Shown here: piece by piece, positions 10,721 to 23,710 of the stretch
Layout of the letters: each line of letters starts with the position of its first letter
Position numbering within the stretch: position 1 is the first letter of the stretch
Assembly: GCA_011009095.1 (NCBI GenBank)
Contig: VTPC01000946.1
Span: 52,760-116,759 of the forward strand
Direction of reading: 5' to 3'
Length of the DNA: 64,000 bases
Origin: Ignelater luminosus
Taxonomy: Eukaryota; Arthropoda; Insecta; Coleoptera; Elateridae
Program-made: the position numbers and the translations under genes
The notes under the pieces: generated by a model
The model's database searches: none
Told to the model about the DNA's origin: nothing
What the model saw: only the letters and a program-made list of their open reading frames with translations

Positions 10721-13700
10721 CTTTTTTTGGTGATATTATTTTTTAAATAAAACCAAGAAAGAATTAGATTAAATGAATTCTAAAGAAATCAAATAAGGAT
10801 TTTAATTTGTGTTTTCACTTTTTAACTCACACGGGTATGTTGGATTGTAGTCCACTTCATTTATTGTCGCTTTAAGATGCTGCTTTGCTCATAACGTAAT
10901 GCACACACTATTTGAACCTTTTTGTTTTCTCACTTATACGCATTTCATATACAAAGATGCCATAAATTGTGCCAAATGTGATGATTGCGGTTTATCTGCT
11001 TAGAGTGTTCGATTTTATCAAATTGATTAACTAAAGTTGTCTTAGATCTTACACGTTTTCAATGAAAACGTAAAACCTGAGTGGTGCAAAACTGCATAAT
11101 GACGAGAACGCTAACTGTAAGCTGTCTTTTAGGTGTAGTGAATACAACAATATTCAAATTATACATTTGCTTTAGCTGTAATTGCAAAAAGAACTTTTCT
11201 TATCTGAAGAATGTATTGGGTATTATATAATACCTCCAGCTTTGTTATTTTTTAAACCATCGCTGCCATGTTTCTTGTACAATTATTCACTAAATTAAAT
11301 TCGTGACAGTTTAATTATTCCTTTTACTTTACCATGTTTGTAAAATTATTTCTATGACTGCAGACCATACCAGATAGCTTTAAAATTCTTCTTCTTACAG
11401 TCGAGATGGACGACAAACTACTATTTGATAAATGATTATATTACTAACAATAAGTAGCTCTAATATTTATAGTTTGATAAGTTACACTTCAAGTTGATAA
11501 TGACATTCAAGAGAAAATTATTATTGAAACTTTAATGTAGCAAATTCTTTGATAATCTGATAATTTAAGAATTCTAACATCTAGATCTTGTTGCATAATG
11601 TCTGTGGCCACTTTGGAACACACGACGCTATTTTTGCTTTATTAATCATTGATAATTCCCAAAACCATATCCAAATTTTGTTCTTGTTACCTTCAAGTCC
11701 TGAGATTCTGTGCTTTTAAGTTTTTTTGCAATACTTCGATCTGTTATGTTACTTTAAGTTTTACAATCCCCTCGACTCGAGTGTTTCACGTAGTTTGTTT
11801 AGTGTAGCACAAAACAGACTATCATTTCTAAATTTGATACTCTACGTTGATTATTGATTAAATACATATCAAAACTGTATTTCCTATAATTAGTGAGCAG
11901 CAAAAACAAAATTTATACTCCGATGCCAAGGTGCTACTTAGCTTCTCTAAATGCAGGCTGTAGCAGGAAGACATTTTTACATCTTTTTTCACCTTATAAT
12001 AGTCATCAACGTACACATTTATAAAACAAGGCTTATTAACCTCACACCTTGCTTGATTATAAATAATTAACTACCGAATTAGGTAGCAGCTTATTTAATA
12101 AAACAAAAAAGAAGTTTAATTTACTACGCTCCACGATTCTTTTATCTAGAATAGATCTTATTGTGATAAAGGATGCCTTTTTTTAAGTCACCAAGGACTT
12201 TTCAGTATAAATTAAGAAGACGGAAATGAAATAGAAACTTCTTATGTGACTTCGTATTAGCCACATATTTACAAACATTTTATCGACGATGACAATTAAT
12301 TTTGATTAAAAATAAACACTTCAACAATTCTGATTGACGTGTACGTTAACAGAAAAAAATGAGCTAAATATACCAGTAGTAGTAGTAGTTGGATAGTAGA
12401 AAAAAAGTTGCAGCAGACGACCTTAAAAGTATGTCTGGTCAAGGTAAAACAAGAATTGCCTAAGTTTTAAAAAATCATTTATTATAAGTTTAATGTATTT
12501 TGAAGTTCTTTAATTAACTAGAATGTTTAAATTAGGTTCTGATGAGCAAATTGAACTGCATTTTCGTTTCTTCGTACACTTCTACTTTGACCTCCTTCGA
12601 GGCGCAATAAAACCTCACGCTGAGTAGTTCTATTATGCTTTAATTATAGAGTTTTCAAATAATACCTCATTAAATTTAAAGCTATTAAAAATTAGTTGTA
12701 TGGTTCAAAGGTAATTAAAATTTTCTAACTCATAATAATAAAGTGATCAAACTTTAATTTCGCATGTGACAGGAAACCGTAATTAATTGTTAAAGGAAAC
12801 TTAAGCAATACGTTGTTAGCGCCGGTTAAAAAAAGATCAAAAAAAAATCAATAAAAATAAAAATAAAAACAATAAAAAGCAAATAACTGTTTTTAACCTG
12901 GTGGGTAATTAGGTAAGGGCTCAAAATCCGTCTGACAGGACAGGCGAGGTCCTGTACATCACGTTTAGTTGTGAGAACATGTACTTAATCAGGAAATGAA
13001 CATTTAATCAGTCATTAGTTTCTTTATCACTCTCCTTATGAATGTAGTGTGATAAAATGAGATGCGAATTGGGGTTGATGTGCTGCAAATTGTTGTAATA
13101 ATATAGAAATAAAATTCAACGGACCATGACCAACATGCAAGTGCCTTTATACCTATGTTCGTGCATTATTGCAACAGACGCGGTGATTACATGCAATTAT
13201 AGAATCTTTTTTCCCCATTTAAACACGAGTGGTCAATAAAATTACTACAATGAAAATATAGTACGTATTTGTATTTTATACAAAAAAAAACTAATGAAAT
13301 AACTGGAATATGGACCCCACAAAAATAATACTTCCTTGTTTTGGAGATGGGAGAAAAATTTCATTTCACTTGAATAGAAATGATGTCGATAATAAGGAGC
13401 ACGCAATTCATGATTAAATAATAGAGAAAATGATTTCGTTTTTATCTGATCGTACTTGAACTAAAACGATTAGGTCAATATCGCGGGAATATTTCTAAAC
13501 ATCATGATCATGATCTTTTTTCCAATCTTTTCTATAAGATTCATAATTTTATATTAGTGTGTTCCGCTTTATGAACACTAATGTAGTTCTAGGTTGATAT
13601 TCTATTAATAGGCATGTTTGAATATGTTAGACAATTTAGGCTAATTACATACAAAGGGTATTTTCTAAAATATGCAAATTACGTTTGAACAGGGCTGTAT

Positions 13701-16449
13701 TAATAAAAATAACTTATTTTTTAATTTACTTTTTCCGAAAACTATACGGTAATCAATAATATTGTAAAATAGAGGAAAAAACAAATTTAGAAGTAGTCAG
13801 TAATTAGGTATAAACATAAATCGAGATAGTAGTCTCCCTAAAAAATAATCAAATTATGTCAGCTGAAATCAGTGACCATTTTACCTCCACACAGCTGTTG
13901 CGATCTTGTTTTATCTCATTGGTGGCATAATGAGTTTTCCGATTTGGATCAACCTCGACAATATATAATGCTTAATTATGCAAAACATGCGATTGCATAT
14001 TCATGGAACTTTAAAAGATCAGAAACGTTGTTTGAGAGAAGATGCTCAAAATTCTGCTTTATTATATTGGGCTCCAAATACATGCCTCAGTAAATAATCC
14101 TAAGTGCGATATTTTGACATTATTTTTAATTGAAATACTTGTACGGGGCAGTAGACACGAGATTAAAGAATCGCTATAGGCGAAGTAATCAATTGACACT
14201 AGTCGGTGGTGACTATGTGAGCTACGCAGAACCGCTTTGTCATTGACAGTAGGATTTTATGTCTTTATGGAAACACAGAAACTTTAGCCTGGTATAAATG
14301 CAATCTTGCTAAACAAAGCACCACCTGTAGTTTATCTAAGTATTTCAAATGGGATCCAAGTACTCACTTGTGATGTTACAACGTTCAGTAAGTTGAACTC
14401 CCAGTGAGATCTTAATTTCAAAACGGTCAGAAGAGGAAGAGCGTCTTATTGAAAGACGGTTTAACTGGGTAAAAGTTAAGGTTGTTTGTAAATAATTTTA
14501 AAAATGTTGAAATCTTTTTCCAAAATTATATTTAAATCGATCAAACCCAGTTTAAATAAAACGTCGATCTTGCTCAAGTTAGAATGAAACATCAATGAAA
14601 AACCAGTACATCGAGTGCTACGCGGTTGGGTAAAGAGTTCGATTGTTTTTCGTTCTCCTCTACTGTCATCGTTATTTAGGGTAGTCTGCTATCTTCCCCA
14701 GCTTTGGGAACTTTAAATCACAGAATGATCAACTCGTCCAGCTCTCCAGTCCTCTGCGTTCCGGAGTTGGCAAGGCTTGACTGGAGTTCTACCTTAAGTG
14801 ATCCGTGGAAAGTCTTGTCAAGAAAGGGGATTGGTCACTGATTGCCAATGAAAAGCTCTTACCCTCGAGATCAGAACATCTCTATAGTTGGTGGTGGGAG
14901 GTACTAATAAGGACGAGAGTCAACGAAGTCATCATTACGATGACTAGAGGTGCGTGCAGGGTTTCTGTTCTGCTAAGGATCATTTACCAACCAGTAATAA
15001 TTATTCACCAACGTCAAACTTATTACAGCATTAGTCATTTTTAAGTATCGACACCATCCAACACCAAAAATGTTTTCATTATCATCCAATAAATCATCCC
15101 ACGACATCTAACCGCAAGCCACCACCTACGAATATCATCCATCGCACATAATCATTACATCATTGACCGCCCCTAGTATCTACATCATTCATTCAAACTC
15201 AACTGGATTATCGTCAAACGCTTTCATTATTATCATTAAAAATTCACTTCATCATCTTCGAACACCTTCAGCACTATCACCACAATCAACTAACTTCAGT
15301 CGCCTTTATTGCTGCTACTGTAACAACCACCACTTCAGCAGCCGCAGTATGGCGTGTTTATCGCTTCAATTCCTTCAATCAGATTTTCACCATGACTGAA
15401 GAGAAGTACCACCTCTTATGGCAGTCACTGTTTAAGCAGACATTAGAAAGGAATTATTTCTGTTTGTCGCGGCAATGATGACTTAAGCTAGCTTATTGGG
15501 TACTATAAATAAAACTGCACTTGAAGAATTGTTGTAGATATGATTCTAAAACTACAGACCTGTATTGAAGCAGGTCCAATTTGAATATCTCTGGTAGATC
15601 CCAATTTTCGGCCTTCCAATATTTTTGACTTTTTTTATCTTGTCACAACTCTATATTGCTAATAATTCAAGTCTTGTAGGTCCAGATAGTGTTAACTAGT
15701 TAGTAGATATTATCAAAGTATTAATTGTGAGGATATTTGTTGGCCAAAGTGTTTTATTTGTTTTAGAAATGTTATGATGTGTTTTATCTTCTCCCCAGAC
15801 TGTGACAGTGAAACTGTATTTAATACGGATTTGTAGATTTGGGGTGTTTGATAAGGACATTTTGAACGGTATATGGTTATTTTTGCAAAGTTTGTGTTAC
15901 TAAACATCTCCTATTTATATCCGGTGTGGAGTTGAAGTTCCAAGCTTGTTGTGACCACTTACCATTTGTTGTGTATCTTTTGCCATATTTGATATTAAGA
16001 TGGTAAACCGAAACAAAATCTAGATTCAGTTCGTAAACTGTCTTAAAGAGGAACTTCAGAAATACCATAGTATTATTTGATAATTAGATGAGCAAAATTA
16101 TTGGAAAAATTAGGAATCCGAGAAAAGCACAAAATGTTGCCCAATTCCAAGTAATTTTGCAAAACAGATTCTAGCATTTGAGCTTAAAGCTTAAGAGCAA
16201 ATTTCTATCTGTGTTAATGAATTCCACTTCTGATTGGTTTTTGAATTCGCTAATATATAGTGGATAGAAACGACAAAGACTTATCCGTCGGCGCTATAGC
16301 ATTGTCAACTAGTTGGTTTATAACATACTTCAAGATATTTACCAAATTATGTTTAAAGTAAAATAAATAAAAAATTGTTAGGTCATCCATCCATAAGACA
16401 AGCTGAGTTTTGAGTTATTTTGGGCAAATCTTATAATGGCTACAAAAAG
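10721..16449. other. Non-coding DNA, no recognised gene
   Basis: AT-rich with short simple stretches: an A-rich run at about 12822-12890 and (AGT)n at 12377-12391. From about 14620 to 15420 the composition shifts. There is a GC-higher block at 14680-14950, then a long (CAT/ATC)-rich stretch at 15060-15340 whose open frames are a by-product of low complexity. I recognise no protein in it. 15700-16450 could be the decayed continuation of the LINE relic that follows. Confidence 0.45.
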
Positions 16450-17600
16450 ATATTCATTGAGATAATGTAGATCATTGGGACACTCCTTTTTTTAAACAGT
16501 GGAGTTTTGACTGCGTGACACTTGCATCCTGTCTGGAGAAGCGATTAGAAATTTGTCAAGTTGCTCTAAGATGATACTACAACTCCACGCAGCGTCATGT
16601 TTCCAGTAAATCAAAATCCATGGTTACTAGGTAGCTAAGGTCATGTAGACTATTTTGGATATCCAGTTGTAATATGACTAATAAATAAATAAAATCTTTC
16701 GAAAACCTTAATGATTACTGCAGCAGTAAATAGGAGAAAGGGTCTTGAAAGTACTGTTCTGGTGGACACTTTGCCTTGTTTTCAAGTAGAAACGACGGGC
16801 GTCCTGCTATTGTTTTGGTTACACAACTTTTATCCCGATATCAAGCAAGAATATTTAATATAAACTCATAAAGAATAAAGTCTAGTGCACATACTAAATT
16901 TCCAAACTCATAGATGATCCTTTATAATTCTGCAAGACTTGTTTTTATCTAGAATTGTGTTTATGGAAAGATCTAGTTAGATTTATGTTTCGTTCTTAAT
17001 TTAGAGTTAGTAACTTCAGAAAAATGTTACTCTACCTCGTCGATTGGAGGCCATTTAAAAGAAGAATAGAAGTTGATGTTTTCTTGTTAATGGAAACGAC
17101 TCTGATTTTAAGCCATAATTTCTGGGTAGATTTTGACTGACTGTAAGTATTAGAAAATACGTGTCATTTCCAAAAAGATTTTTTACTTTGTAATTAATAT
17201 GCAGCATTTGCAAATAACTAAGGGTATCAGTGATGCTCCCTTTGATAGAGAAGATCAGAGTACAATACGTAATAAGCAAACGCTGTTGTATTGTTTATGT
17301 TGATGTTGAAATAAGAATAAATTTAAGGTCATGTCTTTTTCTTTAAAAAAAGATTAAAGCCAGCTTCGTCATTTCACTCTTCATTTATCTTGTCTTTAGC
17401 ACCTAGTCAGGCAGAGTCTTATGAGGGATTATAAGAGCCTAAGTCTCCAATTACAATGAGAGGCTTTGGGAGGTCTGTAAATATCTTGTTATGTAGAAGA
17501 TGGTTTTAGATACCTATTCAAGAAACAGATTAGCTCAAACGTCAGACATGAGAGTCGGCTAAACAGAGTCCTGCATTGTAAGGACGACAGCCTAGAATCT
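16450..17600 (-). pseudogene. Jockey-type LINE relic (endonuclease and linker)
   Basis: On the minus strand, about 17480-17400 reads DLPKPLIVIGDLGSYNPS, matching the P-P-ll-GDFNaHn core of the apurinic-like endonuclease in jockey-type LINEs (here GDL for GDF). Downstream on the same strand, 17220-17070 reads KVKNLFGNDTYFLILTVSQN, which fits the V-d-L-gSDHfPI-l end of that domain with SDH changed to NDT. Further on, about 16600-16420 gives LEQLDKFLIASPDRM and FVAIIRFAQNN, in the position of the linker before the reverse transcriptase. Several stops and frameshifts are present and key residues are lost, so it is inactive. The reverse transcriptase itself was not recognised. Confidence 0.45.
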
Positions 17601-20600
17601 GTAAATTATGTAAAATGCGATGCACTCAGCAGTTGTAAATTGCAGGATCACTCTCGTAACTTTAGTCAAAGAGAAGTGTAATTTTGGAAATTTATGCACA
17701 AAGTATTTATTTATACTTAAATTAGGATTATCTGCTTTGCGGAATACCTCCCCAGGGGAAGACAATTAAAATTGCTTATTGTCTTCAGATACTGCAAAAT
17801 CTTAAACTGATCACAGGGTCGGATGGCACAATTTTGAACCTACCTTGAGCCACGCTTTACCTGTAACGAAATTGTTGTAATCCCAAGGGTCGAAACGCGA
17901 GGTGTTCATTATTGATTGGAATCTGTACGTGGTTTTACAGTAATGCTGTTTCATTTTTTAATTGTAACACCAACGAAGCATTGCATATATTCGAAGAAAC
18001 AAGAAGAAGTGACTTTTTCTGCAAAAGGTGTTTATGTCTGTAATGTTTTCCACAAGCAACCATTATTATTATGCCCTCATACTAATTCCAATTTAGATTT
18101 GTATTTTTTTCTATTTTCATTTGATTTTGACTTTCTTCAATGTGAACTTTTACAAAACATTGCACTATACCTAATCAAAAAAGTTAAAGAGAAAAAGAAT
18201 CGGTAATATGCTTATGTGATAATTTGAGTATAAGCTTGTAGATTGGTTTTACGCTTTATATTTTGTCGGGTTTAAAAGAGTAATCCGAAGAATTACACGT
18301 CTACTACTTCTATCAGTAAACTGCTTCTTTAAGTATTTCTGAATAATGCAAGAACTATAATGATAGACGACGACACTCCGTCACTGGAAAAGCTGTATTG
18401 ATTATTGCTATTTGCGACTTCATGCTGTTTACCAAATGTAGACTACTGACAGCTGAATTCAAGCTTCCTCAAGAAACATTATCCACATCATTAGTAAATT
18501 TTTCTATTGTCTTTCTTGATTTTGGCCAAAAAGATATCTTCTTTGCTGGAAAATTTATTTTACTATATGTCACTAAACATTTTGCTTTTTTTTGAGATAC
18601 ATACGTATGTCTTAGTGGATATAACTTAAAAGACTCAAGGAGTTCTTTACTAGAGGTTTGCTTTCGTTCTCGCGTTTCTTCCACAGAGACTTATATACTT
18701 GCCTAGTGCATGTAGGTTGTTATTCTAATTATGCTATCAAACTTCTGCAATCTAAGCACGTAATACAAAAATATGAGAAGGTATTAACAATAATAATTAA
18801 AATCCGTGTCCTGATAAAATCGGCAAGATGAATTGCCAAAAGTACTTGACGTGTTAACACCAATACTAAAGTTCAAACACCTCTTCATTATGTAATAAAT
18901 ATGGAAAAAAATAACAAGAAGGATACTCGTAGGAAATAACATTCAGTTTTAAGTTTTACCTTGGTTTTCAATTTCTCATGACTACATTTATCAAAATTAA
19001 GAAGAAAGTAAGATTTTGAGAAGTACTACATAAATATTCCTTTTAACGTTATCTTTTAAAAACACGCATAAATGAATTCCTTCAAAAAAATCTTGCCAGT
19101 CCTTAATTTTACCATTACCAATACCATTTCTGACAAGCATTCTTAAGATACATTCCGTTTTATTTTTAAACCGGGCACTTTAAGATTCCACAACCACATT
19201 AACCGTATACGCTCAACAAAAAACTAAAAAAGGAAACGAACCGCTAGCGGGCTGTTAACAACCTTCACAAAACCGCACCACCACAAAGTACGATCTTTAA
19301 TTAAAACTAAAAAAAAATTAAGGCAAGCAGGAACAGGACAAAAATGCATCTCGATAGCCTTGAATAAAAATAATATAATTAGGGGTCTCCTCCTTTGAGT
19401 ATTTTCGTGCTATTGGCAAGGGATCGATTGCCTTAGGGGAATTTATCCCTTCACATTTTTACGGAACGTATTTCTGCGAAACAACAAAACGGGGCTTTGT
19501 GGTTTTTATTACCAAATTAAAATTTGAACACGATTTTTATAAGCTTGTCCAGTTTCAAGGGCGATCCGTTAATTAATTAGTTAAAGCCAGAGGAGTTTTG
19601 CGGGTGTTGCTGTTGTAAATTATCAGCTTTATATAGTTGATGTCTTTGCAAGGTCGTGTGATATGACTTGAAACAATATAAGTTTTTTGTTGCAGGTAAA
19701 CCACTATTTTGTTTGTAACGTAAGAATTTATTGAACTTGGAGTTAATTATTTTTTTCCTATGGTATAGTATTAAATTATAGAGTTATATTTTTGAATAAG
19801 GACATTAATAGTTGTAATGAGTCACGATTTCAAATAAAGTGCCGTGATCAGAAATTAATACACTTTAAAAGTAATGGGGAATTAACATATATAAAATAAA
19901 ACTAGTAGTCAATCAAAAGGTGAGATCTCAAAGCACGTCGTTAAAAAAATTTATGAGAAAGCCGTCGACTTTGAAATTTTTATTTATATTATTTTTGCAA
20001 TAGCCAATACAACTAATCAGCTCTTAATCTCAAGGGAATATCAGTCGATACATACATGTAACCGTTTAGGAAAAATCAAATCTAAATGAATCCGGTTCTG
20101 CATGATCGATTTTATAGGAAATTTATGAAGTACGAAAACAGTTTGGAGCTAAATTTTAATTTGCAGAGATTAGCAGATCCGGTTTCTTGTATCTAGGAGT
20201 AAAGTTGAAGGAAATCTTATACACGTATGGTTGAAATCTGAGATTATTTGAGACCTGTTGTCTTTTATTAATTTGTATACCACTTCTTAATTTAATTCAC
20301 TAAAATTCTAATAAAAATAAAACAGACGGTTCACATCCGCAATCAACTATTTTTATAGTTCTTTTTTCTAACAAAGGAATTTCAAGATTATTTCAAAAAT
20401 GTGTAGAAAATGATTCTTTTAGTAGCAAAGGAAATCGTCATATCATCAACTGGTTTTTATTATTTCTATGTATTGTTCACTTTTGTGGGTGTTTTTGATT
20501 ATAAAATCAATCGTATAAAAAAAATTTGACGATTTTCAAGATCAAAGGTACCAATTGTTATACAACAGATTACTTGAATCCTTAGCTAAGGGCTATCTGT

Positions 20601-20773
20601 TTGTTAATATTTTCACACATCATTTCCTTTTGGAGGTCCTACAAATTGGTCAGTTTTAAGATAACATCGACATTCACAAGCATACAATTTGTATGTCGAA
20701 CCGCAGAGGAAAGAACTTAAGAAAGTTAAATAGAAACACAGACACAGTTTGCCCTCATACAGTCTACCCATAG
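17601..20773. other. AT-rich non-coding DNA
   Basis: No gene or named repeat was recognised on either strand. Open frames near 17916-18206 and 18398-18595 have no protein-like features. They occur in low-GC DNA where such lengths arise by chance. Confidence 0.5.
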
Positions 20774-20951
20774 TTTTAATATTTAGTGATTTTACTGTCT
20801 TCACAAAAGGGTCATCTCTAAACTTTGCTTACGCTCCCTATAAGCCTGCAACCTGGCTTCATCGGCTTAAAGCGCTTCCTTTTTCAACCCTCTTAAAGTA
20901 AAAACGAGTGTGATTGCCTGATGCCGTTTAAGATTCCCTTGTTTTGAGAAT
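20774..20951. repeat. Dispersed repeat, copy A
   Basis: First of three diverged copies of one unit of roughly 180-220 bp. Shared landmarks, in order: GATTTTACTGTCTTCACAAA, a TCATCTCTA block, a central GC-higher part with AAGCCTGC and GC-rich CTGG stretches, AGTAAAAACG-GTG-GATTGCCTGATG, and a final TAAGATTCCCTTG. Copy C at 21715 matches best. Origin and function unknown. Confidence 0.6.
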
Positions 20952-21368
20952 GGTTCAAGCTTTGCTTTCACAAGTCGGGTCTTTAAAAGACTTTTTTAGT
21001 CTTAGCCCAGCAAGCCTCAAACAGTGCCCTTGAGACTAGGTAAGGAGGTTATAACCACAATAAAAGAACATAATTTTAATGAAAAAGATCAAATTTGTAA
21101 CGTAACCTTGCGTTACAATAATACTTTAAGATTAGGATTCTGTTATTTTGTCTTAGCCCGCTAAACTAAAAAGGTGACCTCGAGTGTGAGATAAGAAGAT
21201 TATACTTGAATCAAGAAAAATAAAAGAAAACTAGTAAAACATATATTGAAATCAAACCCAGTAATAGAAATCCAAATTGGTACAAATGTACTTAGAAAGT
21301 ACATAAGCCGATAATTGTTTATACCCTTAAAACCTTATTTTGAAAAATTTCAAACGAAAATATGATTG

Positions 21369-21594
21369 TTTTCAATATCTAGCGATTTAACCGTGTTTAC
21401 AAATGCGTCACCCTGCCCTTGTTATGCCGACACGTCGGTTTTCGCTCTCCAACCTGCGGTTTTGATATCTTGCACCTTTGGTGTAACTTTCCGACTTTGG
21501 TCAGGCGACAGACCTGCGATCTGGCTATTTCGGGCCAAAGACGAGTCTGAAGTCTGACTGCCTGCTGCGATTTTCGATTAAGATTCCTTATCAT
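21369..21594. repeat. Dispersed repeat, copy B
   Basis: Most diverged copy. It shares the start (AATATCTAGCGATTTAACCG-GTTTACAAATGCGTCACC against copy A), the central GC-rich portion with GACAGACCTGCGA (compare AGACGTCAAGCCTGCGA in copy C), and the end GATTAAGATTCCTTATCAT. Confidence 0.45.
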
Positions 21595-21714
21595 CCATTA
21601 CCATTTTCAAGAGTACCAAGTACAAACATAGGTCGTGTTTCATCCTTAAATGCCTTCCATTAACCTTCTTAAGAAAAATAAATTCTACTCTCCAGCGGCT
21701 TATCTGTGCCTTTT

Positions 21715-21893
21715 ACATCAAGTAATTTTACTGTCTTTACAAAATGTACCATCTCTAGGCGCTCTCCTCACGCTGGCAAGCTGACATTGGTCAGACGTCA
21801 AGCCTGCGAGCTAAAACGCTTCTGTTTTTAATTCTCTTGAAATAAAAACGGACGTGACTGCTTGATGTGAACATCGTCTAGAGTTTCCTTGAT
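21715..21893. repeat. Dispersed repeat, copy C
   Basis: Begins AAGTAATTTTACTGTCTTTA and ends AGAGTTTCCTTGATT. It aligns with copy A over its whole length with few gaps, including AAATAAAAACG-ACGTGACTGCTTGATG. All three copies are in the same orientation within 1.1 kb, so a decayed local array or a repeated insertion are both possible. Confidence 0.6.
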
Positions 21894-22134
21894 TAACAGA
21901 TTTACTATGGTGTTACGCAATCGGGCTTTGTCCTGCTTTAACCTCCTGAAGAGAGCTAATCCCAAACAGCTTTGTTATGTATGTAAGATTACCAAGAATA
22001 GAACTACAGAATTTGAATTGCTGTGGACTCATCAAATCTCAAACACAATTCTCGCCACATGCAATAATTTTCTTTAGATGATGATCAGATATTAGATTAG
22101 GATTTCTACTTTGGCGTTCATTTACATTGTTGGT

Positions 22135-22905
22135 TTTTGTTGCCTCGGTAGGCCGACGCCAAGCACCTTGGCGTCGACCTGCCAAGACGACTGGTTTGCC
22201 TCCGAGGCCCTATCCCTGTTCGCATCGCTCCGAGAGCCTAACCTATGGAGCTCGAGCCTGCCGTGAACCGCCTGTTCAGCTACCCCGCCTGAGTAAGAAG
22301 GCTGCCATGAGGCTTCTATAGATGCGGAGCCTTTGGCAAAAGAGCCAACTGCTTCGGCCGGCGCTATTATTCGGGCCCTTCCTACGTCGATACTCTGGTC
22401 CACCAGCGGCTAGTATCCTGACGAAGCAACAACCCAGGCCGCTCGGGTCAGTTGGCGAAAGACAGGCGAGAATCGTCGGGGGAGAGCAACGGGGAAAGGA
22501 TAAGGGTGGCGCGGGAGGTGGATGGGCGGAGAGGATTTGGTTGGCGGTCTTGGGGGGCTGGGGACAGGGGAGGCGTTAAGTAGGGTACTAATAGGATACG
22601 TAGGTAATAGGGAGGGTAGAAGTGCGAAGTGCTGAACTTTTAAATGCGACGATAATAAAAGGGTGCGTTGGTGCGGTTCCAGTGAAGTGTTGCTTGCGTG
22701 GTTAGGTAGCGAAGGATCAGAGGGGGAAGGGGCGGGCAGGTCCGCTATTGGTAAGCGAACGGGGCTCGTGGACGGAACCAGACTGTTATCAAAAGCAGGG
22801 GGGTTTTTTGTTTTGGATGACGACAATGCTGCGTTATTAACAGAAGATGTAGTACCGTATGGTGGATCATTCTCTGTGACGAATCAGCGTGACTCAGAAG
22901 TAGTC
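22135..22905. other. GC-rich, CpG-rich island
   Basis: About 770 bp of markedly GC-rich, CpG-containing DNA in an otherwise AT-rich window. It contains a perfect 10-bp stem with a 3-base loop (22154-22163 pairs with 22167-22176), a purine-rich G-dense section at 22470-22575, and a good splice-donor-like sequence TTG|GTAAGC at 22748-22756. It could be a CpG-rich promoter with first exon of an unseen host gene or a GC-rich transposon fragment. Open frames run on both strands because stops are rare at this composition, so they are weak evidence of coding. Confidence 0.5.
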
Positions 22906-22947
22906 ATGCGAATACCAAACTTACATGTCACGGATATCATAATGTAA
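22663..22947 (+). CDS. Possible small ORF at the end of the GC island
   Basis: 94-residue frame, ATG at 22645-22663 region with the annotated start at 22663, ending TAA at 22945-22947. The last 60 residues look protein-like, with GGFFVLDDDNAALLTEDVVP and YGGSFSVTNQRDSEVVMRIP, and the frame stays open after base composition falls back towards AT. I recognise no family. The putative donor at 22750 lies inside the frame, so if the island is a host first exon this ORF would not be the mature product. Chance is a real alternative. Confidence 0.2.
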   Translation: MRWCGSSEVLLAWLGSEGSEGEGAGRSAIGKRTGLVDGTRLLSKAGGFFVLDDDNAALLTEDVVPYGGSFSVTNQRDSEVVMRIPNLHVTDIIM

Positions 22948-23708
22948 AGAAAAACTTTTTGCTATTCTTTACAATATTACTTTGATACCTTAAAAGCTTC
23001 CTTTTAAGAAAATTGACTGGGAATAACTCGAAAATGGTTACCAAATGCGGAGAATTGCTAAAATAACACCTAGTACTGCGTGAAACATCGACCAATATCT
23101 TGGAATTTGCAGATTTTAGCTTAGCCCGCTTTAAACAGAAACAATTCGTACTTTCATCATTTTATTTTATTTATTGAAAGCAAGAATCTTGTGGAATAAT
23201 TGTGGGCACTTCAAGTAGAAATTTAACCAAACGGTTTAAGTTTCACACTTGGAGATATAGAATACGCAAGTATGTTTTGTCGTGTTGAGAAACGTTGGAA
23301 AGAATAAGAATTTTGTTCCTGTGTGCGTATCTCTTCCAAAAGTCACACTATTACAGCCACCTTAACAGGGCAGTCACACTAGTTACCTTTTAATAATAAT
23401 AATAATCATAGTAATAACAAAATTTGGTAACAAGTTTACATTTTAAAGCCAAATATTTATAATTCGATAAAAAATCAAGTTTTGTAACTTGCAGTAGCTT
23501 GACAATCAAAAAAACTGAAGCAAGTTATCTTGTCTAGGTCTATGGTTTGTTATAGCGCTGCTCTCAATCTAAAAAAATCATTGAGTGAATATTCACAAGT
23601 CGATGCAAGCCAATTTTAGCCAAGCTGTAACTACTTAGCCTTGTATTCATTTTTAAAGTTATTCAACCAGTCAAGAACCAGAAATTGCAGGCTTAACAAA
23701 ACATCATA
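22948..23708. other. Non-coding spacer
   Basis: AT-rich, no gene seen. The ten-mer GTCACACTA(G/T) occurs twice at about 23341 and 23371. CTTAGCCCGC at about 23121 recurs at about 21152, hinting at scattered repeat fragments. Confidence 0.4.
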
Positions 23709-23710
23709 TA

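Noticed and set aside
15163..15399. Plus-strand 78-residue ORF
   Set aside because: Produced by CAT/ATC-rich low-complexity DNA; no protein-like motif.
22410..22826. 138-residue Pro/Ser-rich ORF on the minus strand of the GC island
   Set aside because: Long only because stops are rare in the G-rich plus strand; composition is low-complexity.
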